Assembly: GCF_008728635.1 (NCBI RefSeq)
Contig: NZ_CP044285.1
Span: 1,116,001-1,180,000, forward strand
Source: Hymenobacter baengnokdamensis
GTDB taxonomy: Bacteria > Bacteroidota > Bacteroidia > Cytophagales > Hymenobacteraceae
DNA: 64,000 nucleotides
Direction of reading: 5' to 3'
The notes under the pieces were generated by a model, which was not told the DNA's origin, made no database searches, and saw only the letters and a program-made list of their open reading frames with translations. Shown here in pieces: positions 24,476 to 34,585 of this stretch. Positions within the stretch are counted from its first letter, which is position 1; each line of letters opens with the position of its first letter. The translations under genes were made by a program, and so were the position numbers.

Positions 24476-27388
24476 ATGCGAAAATTGCTTGCGGCGCTGG
24501 CTTGCTGGATTTCTATTAGCACCTCGGCTTTTGCCCAGAGTTTGCCTGTCCTTAGCCAAAACCCACCGCCGCTGCACTGGCGCGAGCTGCGGAGCCCGCA
24601 CTTCCGGGTACTGTACCCGGCCGGCCTCGATACGGCGGCCCAGCGCACGGCCAGCCGGCTGGAGGCCGCGCACGACCCGGAAGGGGCCACGCTGGGTGTG
24701 CGGGCCCGGCCCATTGCGGTGGTGATGCAAAACCAGACGACCGTCAGCAACGCGTTCGTGACGTTTTTGCCGCGCCACGCCGAGTTTTTTATAACCCCCG
24801 ACCAGGGGCAGGGCCTGGGCACCGTCGACTGGCTCGATGGGCTGGTGGTGCACGAGTTTCGGCACGTCAATCAGTTCGACAAGGCGCGGCAGGGTTTTGG
24901 GCGGGTGGTGGTGCCGCTGCTGGGCGATGGCGGGCTGGGCGTGGCGGCGGTGGGCGTGCCGCAGTGGTTTTTTGAGGGCGACGCGGTGGGTTCCGAAACG
25001 GCGCTCACGCGCAGCGGGCGCGGGCGCATTCCGTATTTTGGCCTGGGCCTGCGGGCCAACTTGCTCGATGGGCGGCTCTACAGCTACCAGAAGGCGGTGA
25101 ATGGCTCGCTGCGCGATAACGTGCCCGACTGGTACGTGCTGGGCTATTACTTAACTTCTTATGCCAAAGCACACTACGGCCCCGCTGTATGGAGCCAGGT
25201 GCTGGACCGGTACTACCGGTTTCCGTTTTATCCTTTTTCCTTTTCCAACAGCCTGCGGCGAACTACGGGCTTGCGCGTCGAGGACCTTTACGCCCGCACT
25301 ATGCACGAGCTGGACTCGACCTGGCGCGGGGCCCAGGCTGCGCGCCTTGCCAGGGAGCCGGCTTTCCCGCCGGTGCACGAGCTGGCCGGACAGGCCGTAA
25401 CGCGGGTATTTACGCAGTATCAATACCCGCAGTACGTGAATGACAGCACGGTGCTGGCCCTGAAAAGTGGCCTCGGCGACATTCAGCGCCTGGTGCTGCT
25501 GGGCCGCCACGGGCGTGAGCGCCGGGTGTTTACGGTAGGCTCGCTCAATATTCCGGAGATGCTGTCGGTTGGTGGCGGCAGGGTCGTGTGGCCCGAATTT
25601 CGGCAAAATCCCCGCTGGGGGCAGCAAATATATTCAGAATTAAAGATATTCGACCTGGCTACCGGCCACCTCAGGCGCCTGGGCAAGGGCCAGCGCTACG
25701 CGGCGGCCGCCCTCTCACCCGATGGGGCACGCCTGGTGGCCGTGCGCACCGATGAGGCCTATCACCACGCGCTGGTAATTCTGGATGCCACGAACGGCGC
25801 TGTTATCACTACGCTGCCCAACCCGCATAATGATTTTTACCAGCAGCCGCGCTTCACGCCCGATGGCCGCCGCGTGGTGGTGGTAGCGCTCAGCGCCGCC
25901 GGCAAAACCCTGAAGCTGCTCGACACTACTACCGGGCAGTCGGCCAACCTGCTGCCGGTGGCCAATGTCAACCTGGCTAATCCGCAGCCCTGGGGCGACT
26001 ACGTGCTGTACAATTCGCCCCAGTCGGGGGTAGATAATATCTATGCCGTGCGCCTCAGTACGGGCCAGACCTACCAGGTAACGAGCCGGCCGGTGGGCGC
26101 CTACCACGCCGCAGTATCTCCCGATGGCCGCCACCTGGCCCTGCACGACTACCGCGCCACCGGGGCCCGCGTGGTCGAAATGCCCCTTGACCCGGCTACC
26201 TGGACGGCCCTTACCGCGCCGGCCCGCACCGATGAGCCCGAGCCCTACGCCGATGCCCTGACGGCCGGCGAACCCGGCGCGGCGCGTATGCGCCAGCTGC
26301 TGGCTTCGCCCGACTCGGCGGGGCCGCGCTACGGGGTGCGGCGCTACCGCCCGCTGGCGCACGCCTTCCGGGTGTTTAGCTATGGGGTAGTGCAGAGCCC
26401 GGCCGGCAACACGGTGAGCGCAGGGCTGCGCTCGCAGGATTTTTTAAGCACTACCCAGCTATTTGCCGGGCTGAGCTTTGACCAGACCGAGCGCACGCTG
26501 GCCGCGACCGGTGCGCTCAGCTATCAGGGGCGCTTTCCGGTGCTGGATGTGGAGGCGACTTACGGCGGGCGCAATGCCGCGCGCTACTTCGACCGCAACC
26601 AGAGCCGCAGCAATCCGCTCGATAGCCTGCGCACTACCCGGTGGCAGTATGCCCGCCTGCTGGCCGGGGTGCGCATTCCGCTGGTGCTCACGCGCTCCAA
26701 GTATTTGCAGGCGCTTACGCTGGGCGCGTATTACCTGCACGAGCAGGTGTATAACTACGAGCCGACCTTCCGCAGTATCAGCGAAACCGGCCCGACTACG
26801 CCGCTGCACGCCATTCAAGCCAGCCTGAGCTATGCCAGTCAGCTCAAGCAGAGTGCCCGCGACGTGGCTCCGCGCGCCGGGGCTACGCTGCTGGCTACGT
26901 ACCGCACCACGCCTTTCACTACCAACCTGCAGGCAACGCAGGTGGGCGTGCAGGCGGCGGTGTACCTGCCGGGCCTGGCCCGGCACCAGGCGCTGCGGCT
27001 GCGCGGCGGCTACCAGTACCAGCAGCAGAACCAGTACAGCTTTGCGGCGGCCATCTCCTTTCCGCGAGCCGAAACCAGCTACGTCAGCTTCGACCGCCTG
27101 GCCGTGGGCAGTGCCGATTATTACCTGCCGCTGGCCTTCGTGCACTGGTCGGTGGGGCGGGTATTGTACGTGCAGCGCCTGCGGGCTACGGCGTTTGTGG
27201 ATGTGGCGCAGGGCCAGCTGCTGCGGCAGCAGGCCACCATAAACTACTGCAACAGCGGCGCCGATTTGATGGCCCTGTTCAACGTCTTTCACCTGCGCAC
27301 GCCCATCGAAGCCGGCGTGCGGGTGGCGTACAGCAATATTTTGCAGGGCTGGGTGGTGCAGCCGCTGGCGTTTAATGTGCGGCTGTGA
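24476..27388 (+). CDS. Metallopeptidase-like / TolB-propeller / outer-membrane barrel fusion
   Basis: 970 residues. The signal peptide is residues 1-21. Residues of about 35-280 look like a gluzincin metallopeptidase: HEFRH at 126-130 (zinc His126 and His130, catalytic Glu127) and a third-ligand candidate Glu167 in PQWFFEGDA. Residues of about 310-580 hold TolB/WD-like propeller repeats (AAALSPDGARLVAVRTDE, PRFTPDGRRVVVV, AAVSPDGRHLALHD). From about 650 to the C-terminal NVRL there are alternating amphipathic strands and a terminal aromatic/hydrophobic strand typical of an outer-membrane beta-barrel. It should sit in the outer membrane with the peptidase-like part periplasmic or exposed. Substrate unknown. 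Another reading is a catalytically inert scaffold, but the zinc motif is intact. Confidence 0.8.
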   Translation: MRKLLAALACWISISTSAFAQSLPVLSQNPPPLHWRELRSPHFRVLYPAGLDTAAQRTASRLEAAHDPEGATLGVRARPIAVVMQNQTTVSNAFVTFLPRHAEFFITPDQGQGLGTVDWLDGLVVHEFRHVNQFDKARQGFGRVVVPLLGDGGLGVAAVGVPQWFFEGDAVGSETALTRSGRGRIPYFGLGLRANLLDGRLYSYQKAVNGSLRDNVPDWYVLGYYLTSYAKAHYGPAVWSQVLDRYYRFPFYPFSFSNSLRRTTGLRVEDLYARTMHELDSTWRGAQAARLAREPAFPPVHELAGQAVTRVFTQYQYPQYVNDSTVLALKSGLGDIQRLVLLGRHGRERRVFTVGSLNIPEMLSVGGGRVVWPEFRQNPRWGQQIYSELKIFDLATGHLRRLGKGQRYAAAALSPDGARLVAVRTDEAYHHALVILDATNGAVITTLPNPHNDFYQQPRFTPDGRRVVVVALSAAGKTLKLLDTTTGQSANLLPVANVNLANPQPWGDYVLYNSPQSGVDNIYAVRLSTGQTYQVTSRPVGAYHAAVSPDGRHLALHDYRATGARVVEMPLDPATWTALTAPARTDEPEPYADALTAGEPGAARMRQLLASPDSAGPRYGVRRYRPLAHAFRVFSYGVVQSPAGNTVSAGLRSQDFLSTTQLFAGLSFDQTERTLAATGALSYQGRFPVLDVEATYGGRNAARYFDRNQSRSNPLDSLRTTRWQYARLLAGVRIPLVLTRSKYLQALTLGAYYLHEQVYNYEPTFRSISETGPTTPLHAIQASLSYASQLKQSARDVAPRAGATLLATYRTTPFTTNLQATQVGVQAAVYLPGLARHQALRLRGGYQYQQQNQYSFAAAISFPRAETSYVSFDRLAVGSADYYLPLAFVHWSVGRVLYVQRLRATAFVDVAQGQLLRQQATINYCNSGADLMALFNVFHLRTPIEAGVRVAYSNILQGWVVQPLAFNVRL

Positions 27389-27395
27389 GGCAGGG

Positions 27396-27881
27396 CTACG
27401 CCGGGGGCGCAAGCCGGATAAGGTAAGCGGTTTCCTCGGCTACGTCGGCTCGGGCCAGGGCCGATTCCTTTATCAGCAGCACGCTCGAAAACAAGAGCAG
27501 CGTGGCTCCCAGCACGCTCAGCAGCGCGATTATCCAGGTAGCCGAGCTGTTGACCAGCTCAAAGACCCCGATGCTGAAAATGCTGGCAATGAATATGCTG
27601 AGCGTCAGGTGCAGGGTAGTCATGGCTTGCTGAAGCAGGCGGGCGCGCCGGGCGGCAAATACAAGCTGCTGGGTGAGGTGCGCGCGCTCGGCCGGGTCGG
27701 GCGTAGAAGTAGCTGCCTGCTGCTGGTGCTGGCGCAGCTGCTGGGCCACTTCGCGCTGCCGGTCGAGGCTCCGGCTCAGGCGCTGCGAGGTGGTAAGAAT
27801 AAGCGAGCCGCACGCCGACACCAGGATGGCCGGCGTAAACATGGCCGAGAGAATCGAGAGCGTGCCGGAAAGATTGGCCAT
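27396..27881 (-). CDS. DUF2721 membrane protein
   Basis: 161 residues. Membrane helices at about 10-30, 88-108 and 115-140. Between the first and second is a basic, Gln-rich helix (SLDRQREVAQQLRQHQQQ). The pattern MFTPAILVSACGSLILTTSQRL at the start and LIKESALARADV at the end fit the DUF2721 family of inner-membrane proteins of unknown function. It converges with the barrel gene ending at 27388. Confidence 0.85.
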   Translation of the reverse strand: MANLSGTLSILSAMFTPAILVSACGSLILTTSQRLSRSLDRQREVAQQLRQHQQQAATSTPDPAERAHLTQQLVFAARRARLLQQAMTTLHLTLSIFIASIFSIGVFELVNSSATWIIALLSVLGATLLLFSSVLLIKESALARADVAEETAYLIRLAPPA

Positions 27882-27935
27882 AGCAGCAAAGCAGAAATAA
27901 TACGTGGGGGCGTTGGGCAGCCAGTGCCGGCGGGC

Positions 27936-29267
27936 CTACACAATCGCTTTCTCCTCTACTTCCCGCTCTTTGAGCCGCGACTTCGTTTTGCCGATGATGT
28001 AGCGCATGCCTTTGTCCTGGGTTACGTAGTTCCAGGCCCAGGTCAGGAACACGGCCAGGCGGTTGCGGAAGCTCACCAGGGCCAGCACGTGAATAAAGCT
28101 CCAGGTGAGCCAGCCGAGCCAGCCCGTGAGGTGATACTGCTTGTTAAATAGCTGAATGTCGGCCACGGCGCGGTGCCGGCCAATGGTGGCCATGGCCCCC
28201 TTGTCGTCGTAGACAAAAGGCTGCATCGGCTGCCCGGCAATGGCCCGCTTGATGTTTGCCCCCAGCGTCTCGCCTTGCTGAATGGCGGGCTGCGCTACTT
28301 GCGGGTGGCCTTCGGGATAGGTGGGCGTGGCCATCTGGGCAATATCGCCAATGGCGAATATACTGCTATACCCGGCCACCCGGTTAAACTCGTCTACCTG
28401 ATAGCGGTTGGAGCGCAGCAGCGCGGCCGGGTCGAGGCCCGCCACCGGAGCGCCCGTAACACCCGCCGCCCAGATGAGGGTGCGCGTGATGAGCTTGTCG
28501 CCGCTTTTGAGCGTTACGGTGTAGCCGTCGTAAGACGTTACCCGGTTGTCGAGCCACACCTGCACCCCCAAATCCTTCAGGTATTCGAGCGATTTGGCCG
28601 AAGCTTCGGCCGACATGCCTTTCAGCAGCACCGGCCCGCTCTGGATGAGGTGGATGTCCATCTCCTTGAAATCCAGCTCGCGGTAATCGCGCGGAAATAC
28701 GTGGGCCCGCAGCTCGCTCAGCGCCCCGGCCATTTCGACGCCCGTGGGGCCGCCGCCCACAATCACAAAGTCGAGCAGGCTGTTGAGCTGCTCCACATCG
28801 CCTATTTGCAGCGCCTGCTCGAAGTTGGAGAGCAGCGTGTTGCGCAGCTCAATGGCATCGCTGACACTCTTGAGGCTGATGGAGTTGCGCTCCATCTCCT
28901 TATCGCCAAAGTAATTGGACGTGGCGCCGGTAGCCAGCACCAGGTAGTCGAAGCGCAGCAGCCCGATGGTGGTTTCAACCACCTGCGCCGTGGCGTCTAT
29001 CGACTTTACTTCGGCCAGCCGGAAGTAAAAATTCTCCTGCTCACTCAAAATCTTGCGAAACGGCGACACGATGCTGTCCGCATCGAGCCCGGCCGTAGCC
29101 ACCTGGTAGAGAAGGGGCTGAAAGGCGTGATAGTTCTGCTTATCGATAAGCACTACCTGCACCGGCGCATCGGCCAGGGCCTTGGCCAGCGCCAGTCCGC
29201 CAAAGCCGCCGCCCACAATAACAACGCGGGGCTTGCCCAGGTCTTCAATTTTGGTGAGTCCTTCCAT
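27936..29267 (-). CDS. Type II NADH:quinone dehydrogenase (NDH-2)
   Basis: 443 residues. An FAD-binding Rossmann motif near residue 15 (VVIVGGGFGGLALAKAL) and an NADH-binding motif at about 165-185 (FVIVGGGPTGVEMAGALSEL). QPLLYQVATAGLDADSIVSPFR is typical of NDH-2, as are FAIGDIAQM and the quinone-region QPAIQQGETLGANI. A C-terminal hydrophobic pair of segments (GWLGWLTWSFIHVLALVSFRNR) anchors it to the inner membrane. It passes electrons from NADH to the quinone pool without pumping protons. Single gene, divergent from the DUF4136 lipoprotein. Confidence 0.93.
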   Translation of the reverse strand: MEGLTKIEDLGKPRVVIVGGGFGGLALAKALADAPVQVVLIDKQNYHAFQPLLYQVATAGLDADSIVSPFRKILSEQENFYFRLAEVKSIDATAQVVETTIGLLRFDYLVLATGATSNYFGDKEMERNSISLKSVSDAIELRNTLLSNFEQALQIGDVEQLNSLLDFVIVGGGPTGVEMAGALSELRAHVFPRDYRELDFKEMDIHLIQSGPVLLKGMSAEASAKSLEYLKDLGVQVWLDNRVTSYDGYTVTLKSGDKLITRTLIWAAGVTGAPVAGLDPAALLRSNRYQVDEFNRVAGYSSIFAIGDIAQMATPTYPEGHPQVAQPAIQQGETLGANIKRAIAGQPMQPFVYDDKGAMATIGRHRAVADIQLFNKQYHLTGWLGWLTWSFIHVLALVSFRNRLAVFLTWAWNYVTQDKGMRYIIGKTKSRLKEREVEEKAIV

Positions 29268-29435
29268 GATTAAGCAAAGATGCGGACGCGGCGGCTCACC
29301 GCCCGGTAATTGCCAGCCAATACGCGCGGCCCCGGCTTCGCGTTGGGCTGCGCCGGGCCAATAAGCTCGACATAACCCGGGGCCGCCGGAAACGGTATGC
29401 AGCTAGCTCACCATCTTTTCCTTTTCCTGTTTCTT

Positions 29436-30038
29436 ATGAAAAACCTACTGCTGGGCCTGGCCCTGGCTTGCGGAGCCGGGCTAAGCGCCTGCACGTCTGC
29501 CGTCAATGTGGAGCAGCGTGCCGATGTTAACTTCAGCAAGTATCGCACTTTTGACTTTGCCGATACGGAAGTAAAAACCAATGGCGACCATAACCCGCTG
29601 CTGCGTAGCCCTATCGCCCAAGACCATATCAAGCAGGCTATTGCCAGCGAACTAGCTAAGCGCGGGCTGCGGCAGGTCGACAGCAATCCCGACTTTCTCA
29701 TCACCACCCATACCTACGTGGAGCAGGCCGAGCGCACCGTGACCGATAACCTGCCGCCGGCCGGCTATGCTTATCCGTATGCCATGTCGTACCGGGGCCG
29801 GTTTTTGCCCATCAACTACGGGGCGTGGTATACGCCGGCCTATTACCAGACTGCCCACACCGAGCAGTACCGCGAAGGCACTTTGGTGCTCGATTTCATC
29901 GATGCCCGCACCAATAACCTCGTGTGGCGCGGCTCCATAGCCGACCCGGTCGATGACCCCGCCCGCCTGGGCAGCGACTTCAGCAAAGCAGCCAAGGAGA
30001 TTCTGGATAAGTTTCCGGCGGGCGATAAGAAGTCTTAA
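29436..30038 (+). CDS. DUF4136 lipoprotein
   Basis: 200 residues from ATG 29436. An upstream ATG at 29397 would put 13 residues before the signal sequence. The lipobox is GLSAC with Cys19, so it is a lipid-anchored envelope protein. It then shows the DUF4136 pattern: VNVEQRADVNFSKYRTFDFAD, the helix IKQAIASELAKRGLRQV, NPDFLITTHTYVE, and GTLVLDFIDARTNNLVWRGS. Function of the family is unknown. It is followed by a stable hairpin. Confidence 0.9.
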   Translation: MKNLLLGLALACGAGLSACTSAVNVEQRADVNFSKYRTFDFADTEVKTNGDHNPLLRSPIAQDHIKQAIASELAKRGLRQVDSNPDFLITTHTYVEQAERTVTDNLPPAGYAYPYAMSYRGRFLPINYGAWYTPAYYQTAHTEQYREGTLVLDFIDARTNNLVWRGSIADPVDDPARLGSDFSKAAKEILDKFPAGDKKS

Positions 30039-30061
30039 TATATAAAAAACAACATGTTTGG

Positions 30062-30091
30062 CGCGTCGCTGGCCCGAAGGCCGGCGACGCG
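30062..30091. terminator. Hairpin between convergent genes
   Basis: Arms 30062-30074 (CGCGTCGCTGGCC) and 30079-30091 pair with one G-T apposition around the loop CGAA. It lies between the DUF4136 gene and the convergent MscS gene. There is no long T-run on the plus side, so it may be a rho-assisted or RNA-stabilising hairpin. Confidence 0.5.
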
Positions 30092-30118
30092 TTTGCGTTC
30101 AGGGCTGTCCAGGCCGGC

Positions 30119-32515
30119 TCAGCTGCTCAGCTGCAGGCCGTGGGCCATAAAGCGCCGGTAGATGCCGGCCAGGATTTCGCTCTTGGTGAGCTGCTCCTGC
30201 CGGATATTCATCACCCAGAACAGCACTTTCAGCTCATAGTCTTTGCCGTTGATGTCGTTGAGCAATATCTCGGGCGGCAGGTTAGGCATGGTGTAGGGGC
30301 TGCTTTTGATTTCTTCCTGAATTTGCTCGCGGGCGGTTTGCAGGTCGGTTTCGAGGTCGGTGCCGGGGGCCAGCTTCAGTACCAGGTCTACGCGAATGTG
30401 GTCGTTGGTGCGCGTCCAGTTGATGACGTGGCTCGACAGCAGGTCGCCGTTGGGCACGATAATCTCGGAGCCCGTGGGCGAGGTAAGCTTGCTGGAGCGG
30501 ATGCCGATATCCTGCACCCGGCCCGACTTGCCAGCCACCTCAATAAAGTCGCCCACGTGAAACGGCCGCTCAAAAATGAGAATAATACCCGAAACCAGAT
30601 TGTTGACAATGCTTTGCAAGCCCAGGCCGATACCGACGCTCAAGGCCCCGAACACGATGGCAATCTTGCTCAGGGGTAGCCCCGAGGCCGTGACGGCCAG
30701 GCCCACCCCGACCAGCACCAGAAACAGCCGCAGGGCTACCAGCCACGAGCCCCGGTGGCGCGCGTTGGTGTCAGCCTCTTCACCGATTTCGCCAAAAAAG
30801 TAGCCGATGTACTGCTGGAGCCGCGCCGAAACGTAGAGAATAAAAAAGAACAGCGCCACGTTGCCCAGCGTAAACTGCGTGCTGCCCAGCACCCGCGGGG
30901 CCGTGAGCAGGTTGCTAATGGCCTTATAAAGCACGCCTTGCAGCGCGAGGTTGGCCGTGAAAACCAGCAGCCACATGCCTCCCACCACCACGGAGAGCAG
31001 GCGCATCAGGCTGGCCCCGATTTTATCGTAGTCGAAGCCTGGGCCATTGGCCACGCTGCGGCTGGCCAGCATTTGCAGGTGAAAGGCTTCGGTAAGCAGC
31101 TGAATAAGCACCGCCAGCCCAATGCCTTGGGTGAGGCCAAAAATAGCAGCCGTGCTCAGCAGTTTGGCCAGGCTCAAGCGGCCCAGAATATTAGCCCCGC
31201 CCGCCACCACATTCAGCCCAATGAAGAAGAAGGTAATGGGAACGACAAAATGCGGCAGCTGAACCCGCCGCCGGATGCGGAGTAAAAAATAGATGCCCAT
31301 GAAAGGCGCTAACCCATTGAGCAGCAGCAAGCCGCCGCGGGTGCCCAGGCTGGCCCCGTCGCCGGCATTGGAAACGGCCAGTACCGCGAAAAAGCCTACC
31401 AAAGCCAGCCACGACCAAAAAGACGAGCGGGGCCATGAGCGCCAAAAGACGCCCGTAAGGGTTAGCAGCAGCAGCCCCTGCAGCACATCGAGATACACCG
31501 GCGGCGGGCGCAGCTCCAGGGCCGGCGCCAGGCTAAACATCACGACCCCGGTGGCTGCCAGCGGCCAGGGCCGCAGGTAGCGCAAGGGCTGCGCCAGAGC
31601 CAAGTGCTCGCCCTGGGCCGGTACCCGGCGGTAGTTGTAAGTGACCCAGCCAAAAAATACCAGCCCCATCAGGGCCATGTAAACCCAGTTGTCCCAGTTT
31701 GTGCCAAAATAAAAAGCAATGATGCGCTGGCGGGCTTCCCGCAGGTGCGGCGACACGGGTGGTACTACCACCTCGCGGGCCGCCCGCGTCCACAAATACG
31801 GGTATTGGCCGGCAAAAGTGCGCCGCCCAAACCCGCGCAACTGCCCGCTTACCTGGTCCTGCAATTCCAGCGTTTGGATATAGCTGGTCGATACCTGCGA
31901 CTGGAGCCGGGCCACTGCTTGCAGCCGCTGCGCCAACACGCGGGTTGTGCGCTGTTTTTTATCGCTTAGCGCCGCATCGGCTTCGGCCAGCGTTTGGGCG
32001 GCGCTGGAGTCGGTAGCAGTAGACAGCACCGGTAGCAGCGTCAGCGCCTTCAGGCGGCTTTGCACGGCGCTGTACTGCTGCCGCGCCAGGCTAAGCTCGG
32101 CGCGCCAGGCGGTGAGCTGTTCCTGAATATTGTCGAGCATCAGCTGGCACATCTGCACCTGCTTCACATCAAACACCCGGCCGGTTTCGGCCACGCTGTG
32201 CCGGATTGCGTGCAGGTTTTCGGCAAGCTCGGGCAATTCGGTAGCTATGGGCTTGGTATCAAATAAGTTGTAGGTCTGGCTGGTGAGCGCATCGAGGGTG
32301 AGGTACGCAGATTCCAGCCGTTCTGAGCTATCCAGGCCCACGCCGACTTTGGTTGAGTCGGCGGGCTGCGCCGGGCGGTGCGGCTGGGCGGCCCCGTCGG
32401 CTACGCTTAGCAGGCTTACCAGCACTAGGCCAAAGCTAACGCGCCAGCGCAGCGGCCAGGTAGCAGGCCCAAGCCTGGCCCGGCAGGCTGCCGGAAAGTA
32501 TTCCGAAAAAAACAT
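30119..32515 (-). CDS. Large MscS-family mechanosensitive channel
   Basis: 798 residues. N-terminal signal or first helix at about 25-43, then a periplasmic Gln-rich helical region (about 60-250). A string of about 10 membrane segments follows (260-610), then the MscS core. The pore helix region reads SVGIGLGLQSIVNNLVSGIILIFERPFHVGDFIEV, followed by the beta domain GRVQDIGIRSSKLTSPTGSEIIVPNGDLLSSHVINWT and the C-terminal cage. The size and layout resemble MscK/YbdG-like large channels, which release solutes on hypo-osmotic shock from the inner membrane. Potassium or ion regulation cannot be inferred. Confidence 0.92.
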   Translation of the reverse strand: MFFSEYFPAACRARLGPATWPLRWRVSFGLVLVSLLSVADGAAQPHRPAQPADSTKVGVGLDSSERLESAYLTLDALTSQTYNLFDTKPIATELPELAENLHAIRHSVAETGRVFDVKQVQMCQLMLDNIQEQLTAWRAELSLARQQYSAVQSRLKALTLLPVLSTATDSSAAQTLAEADAALSDKKQRTTRVLAQRLQAVARLQSQVSTSYIQTLELQDQVSGQLRGFGRRTFAGQYPYLWTRAAREVVVPPVSPHLREARQRIIAFYFGTNWDNWVYMALMGLVFFGWVTYNYRRVPAQGEHLALAQPLRYLRPWPLAATGVVMFSLAPALELRPPPVYLDVLQGLLLLTLTGVFWRSWPRSSFWSWLALVGFFAVLAVSNAGDGASLGTRGGLLLLNGLAPFMGIYFLLRIRRRVQLPHFVVPITFFFIGLNVVAGGANILGRLSLAKLLSTAAIFGLTQGIGLAVLIQLLTEAFHLQMLASRSVANGPGFDYDKIGASLMRLLSVVVGGMWLLVFTANLALQGVLYKAISNLLTAPRVLGSTQFTLGNVALFFFILYVSARLQQYIGYFFGEIGEEADTNARHRGSWLVALRLFLVLVGVGLAVTASGLPLSKIAIVFGALSVGIGLGLQSIVNNLVSGIILIFERPFHVGDFIEVAGKSGRVQDIGIRSSKLTSPTGSEIIVPNGDLLSSHVINWTRTNDHIRVDLVLKLAPGTDLETDLQTAREQIQEEIKSSPYTMPNLPPEILLNDINGKDYELKVLFWVMNIRQEQLTKSEILAGIYRRFMAHGLQLSS

Positions 32516-32568
32516 GGAAAGGGGGCGAAGCTGACTTAAACAGGTACCAATTGTCGCTGATGCAGTAG

Positions 32569-34272
32569 TTAGCGTGCTTGGTCAGGTACGTAAAAAAACT
32601 CAGTTGCCCCGGCTGCCTCGTGCCGGGGCTGGGCGGCCCGGGCCCGCAGCTCCACCCGCCTGATTTTACCGCTGATGGTCTTGGGCAGCTCGGCTACAAA
32701 CTCCAGCACGCGGGGCATCTTGTAGGGCGAGAGCTGCGCGCGGCTGAACGCAAATAGCTCCTGCGCCAGCGCGGCAGTGCCGTCGATACCTGGCCTGAGC
32801 AGTACAAAAGCCTTGATTTCGTGGCCCTTGATGGGGTGCGGCACGCCCACCACGGCGGCTTCTACCACGGCCGGGTGCTCGATAAGCGCGCTCTCGACCT
32901 CAAACGGCCCCACGCGGTAATCGCTCGACTTTATCACATCATCGTCGCGGCCCACAAACCAGAGGTAGCCGTCGGCATCGCGGTAGGCCTTGTCGCCGGT
33001 ATAGTACAGGCCGTGCCGAAATACGCTGGCCCGGCGCTCGGGCTCGCCATAATATTCCTTAAACAAGCCATTGGGCTGGCCCGTGTTGGTGCGCACCACG
33101 ATGTGGCCTTCGGCCAGGTCGGGTTGAATGTTGCCCTCCTCGTCGGCAATGGCAATGCGGTACATAAACGACGGCTTGCCCATGCTGCCCAGGCGCACGG
33201 CGCTGCCGGGCAGGTTATAAATCATGGCCGTACTTTCGGTCTGGCCGTAGCCGTCGCGCAGCAACCTGCCCGTGCCGCGCTGCCAGGCCTCAATCACTTC
33301 GGGGTTTAGCGGCTCGCCCGCACTCACGCACTCGCGAAAGGCAAACTTATAGGCGGCCAGGTCTTCCAGAATAAGCAGCCGCAGTACCGTAGGCGGCGCG
33401 CAAAACGTAGTTACCTGCTCGCGGGCCAGCGCGGCCAGCAGTGGCCCCGCCGCAAAGCGCCCGCTGCTCTGGTAGGCTACCAGCGTCGCGCCTACGCTGA
33501 GCGGCGCAAAAAAGCTGCTCCAGGCAAACTTTGCCCAGCCCGACTGCGAGATGTTGCAGTGCCGGTCGGAGGGGCGCAGGCCAATCCAGGCAGCTGTGCT
33601 GAGATGCCCCACCGGATACGAAAAATGCGTGTGCGTCACTACTTTGGGTAAGCCCGTAGTGCCCGAGGTGAAGAATAGAAACAGCGGGTCGTCGGGCCGG
33701 GTTGGGGCGGCCTCCGCCAGGCTGGGCAGGGCGGCCGTACCCGCAAAGCCTACCCAGCCCGGCCGGCTGGGCCCGCCCACCAGCATCTTCAGCCGAATGG
33801 GCTGGCCCAGCGCCTGCTCGGCCGCGTCAATTTTAGCGGCATTCTCGGGGTCGGCCACCACCACTGCGGGCAATAGCTTGCTAAACCTATATTCCAAATC
33901 CTTGGCCGTGAGCACGCTGGCGGCCGGAATCAGCAGCTGCCCGCCTTTGATACCGGCTATGTAAGTATCCCACAGCTCGGCGCATACGGGCATCATCAGC
34001 AGCACGGCCTGGGTGGCCTGTACACCGGCGGCGCGCCAGAAATTGAGCAGGCGGTTGGCACGGGTGGCCAGCTCGGCATACGTTATCTCCTGGTGGCCAG
34101 CATCATCGGCGAGCACCAGGGCGGGCTTGTCGGGATGAGCGGCCACGTGCAGGCCTTCGAAGATGTCGGCCGTCCAGTTGAAAAAAGCAGGCTGCGGAAT
34201 GGGCAGTGTATCCAGCTCGTGGTACGTGCCAGCTTCGGCTATGCGCTGAAAATGCCGGAAGTAAGCTTGCAT
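32569..34272 (-). CDS. AMP-forming acyl-CoA synthetase (medium-chain type)
   Basis: 567 residues from ATG 34272. An ATG at 34329 adds 19 residues that do not fit. Adenylation motifs: LFFTSGTTGLPKVVTHTH (phosphate loop), YGQTESTAM, YYTGDKAYRDADGYLWFVGRDDDVIKSSDYRVGPFEVE (hinge), and the catalytic Lys in LPKTISGKIRRVELR. The overall pattern fits medium-chain or acetyl-CoA-synthetase-like enzymes that activate carboxylic acids with ATP and CoA in the cytoplasm. Monocistronic by position, with the MscS gene 54 bases downstream on the same strand. Confidence 0.93.
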   Translation of the reverse strand: MQAYFRHFQRIAEAGTYHELDTLPIPQPAFFNWTADIFEGLHVAAHPDKPALVLADDAGHQEITYAELATRANRLLNFWRAAGVQATQAVLLMMPVCAELWDTYIAGIKGGQLLIPAASVLTAKDLEYRFSKLLPAVVVADPENAAKIDAAEQALGQPIRLKMLVGGPSRPGWVGFAGTAALPSLAEAAPTRPDDPLFLFFTSGTTGLPKVVTHTHFSYPVGHLSTAAWIGLRPSDRHCNISQSGWAKFAWSSFFAPLSVGATLVAYQSSGRFAAGPLLAALAREQVTTFCAPPTVLRLLILEDLAAYKFAFRECVSAGEPLNPEVIEAWQRGTGRLLRDGYGQTESTAMIYNLPGSAVRLGSMGKPSFMYRIAIADEEGNIQPDLAEGHIVVRTNTGQPNGLFKEYYGEPERRASVFRHGLYYTGDKAYRDADGYLWFVGRDDDVIKSSDYRVGPFEVESALIEHPAVVEAAVVGVPHPIKGHEIKAFVLLRPGIDGTAALAQELFAFSRAQLSPYKMPRVLEFVAELPKTISGKIRRVELRARAAQPRHEAAGATEFFYVPDQAR

Positions 34273-34585
34273 AAGTGATAGCAGGTGAAAGGCTAAGCGC
34301 CGTGAAGGTAAAGGAGGCTGCACTATCACTACCGACGTTGCTAGTCAAAGCGGCCAACAGGCAAATAAGGCTACCTGCCCGGCCCCGTTGCTCCTTACTT
34401 ACTGACTAGGTTTATAGCTTGGTTAAACTTGCTAAAGTGCAAATTCGTGCTGTTTGTTTGGTTTTCAGACCTTCGGCTAGAGCGGAGTGACCGGCGCCGT
34501 CAGTCGGCATAAGAAAATGATTTGTTGGATAAATAATAAAAAAACGCATTAAAATTAAAAAACCCTTATACAATAAGCAGAGAGG

